From NCBI GenBank assembly GCA_002292185.1, contig DBBL01000045.1:1-6107 (forward strand): a stretch of 6,107 bases of DNA, given 5' to 3'. This document shows, one piece after another, positions 5,789 through 6,107 of the stretch. The DNA comes from Akkermansiaceae bacterium UBA985 (GTDB taxonomy: Bacteria > Verrucomicrobiota > Verrucomicrobiia > Verrucomicrobiales > Akkermansiaceae). The translations under genes and the position numbers were made by a program. The notes beneath the pieces were generated by a model. It worked only from the letters and a program-made list of their open reading frames with translations. It did not search any database and was not told the DNA's origin. Numbering within the stretch: position 1 is the stretch's first letter; each line of letters starts with the position of its first letter.

Positions 5789-6107
<319 letters not shown>

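Overview
The window is bacterial and probably from a Gram-negative. It holds a type II signal peptide with lipobox, a beta-barrel-like protein ending in Phe, and an rRNA operon end. The style of the MoxR, Ste24-type M48 and FAH proteins and of the 23S 3' end suggests Verrucomicrobiota (Opitutae-like), but this is an impression from sequence alone. Shine-Dalgarno sequences are weak or absent before most genes.

The main result is two genes whose reading frames run through UGA codons that are probably read as selenocysteine (Sec, U). (1) At 4960-5199 (-) lies a SelW/Rdx-family protein whose redox motif is Cys-X-X-Sec (C8, U11). An annotation that treats every TGA as a stop keeps only its C-terminal 60 residues. 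(2) At 220-921 (-) lies a secreted, beta-barrel-like protein with an intact signal peptide. Two in-frame TGA codons, three codons apart, form a Sec-Pro-Met-Sec (UxxU) motif. A conventional gene call would keep only the last 181 residues, from an internal GTG, and lose the signal peptide. Downstream of the TGAs each gene has a 19-nt hairpin with the same geometry: seven stem positions, then a five-base loop CGUGN, with the CCGUGNGU core at identical positions. These look like bacterial SECIS elements, and the match between two unrelated genes is the best internal evidence for Sec decoding.

Layout from left to right: 1-219 has no supported gene. 220-1625 (-) holds a lipoprotein gene followed by the UxxU barrel-like gene, which has its own promoter-like sequence. 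1728-2978 (+) is an Ste24-like M48 metalloprotease, divergent from the lipoprotein gene. 3103-4086 (+) is a MoxR-type AAA+ ATPase without its usual downstream partners. 4109-5199 (-) is a two-gene unit in which the SelW-like selenoprotein overlaps an FAH-family hydrolase by 4 bp. 5281-6107 (-) is the end of an rRNA operon: partial 23S, a long spacer of about 350 bp, 5S, and a strong intrinsic terminator.

How the genes work together: the lipoprotein and the barrel-like selenoprotein are plausibly envelope partners. The SelW-like protein and FAH hydrolase are translationally coupled and so probably co-expressed. M48 and MoxR are each plausible envelope or protein quality-control factors, but nothing here ties them to the selenoproteins. 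The Sec machinery (selA, selB, selC, selD) is not in the window and must be found elsewhere in the genome for this reading to hold.
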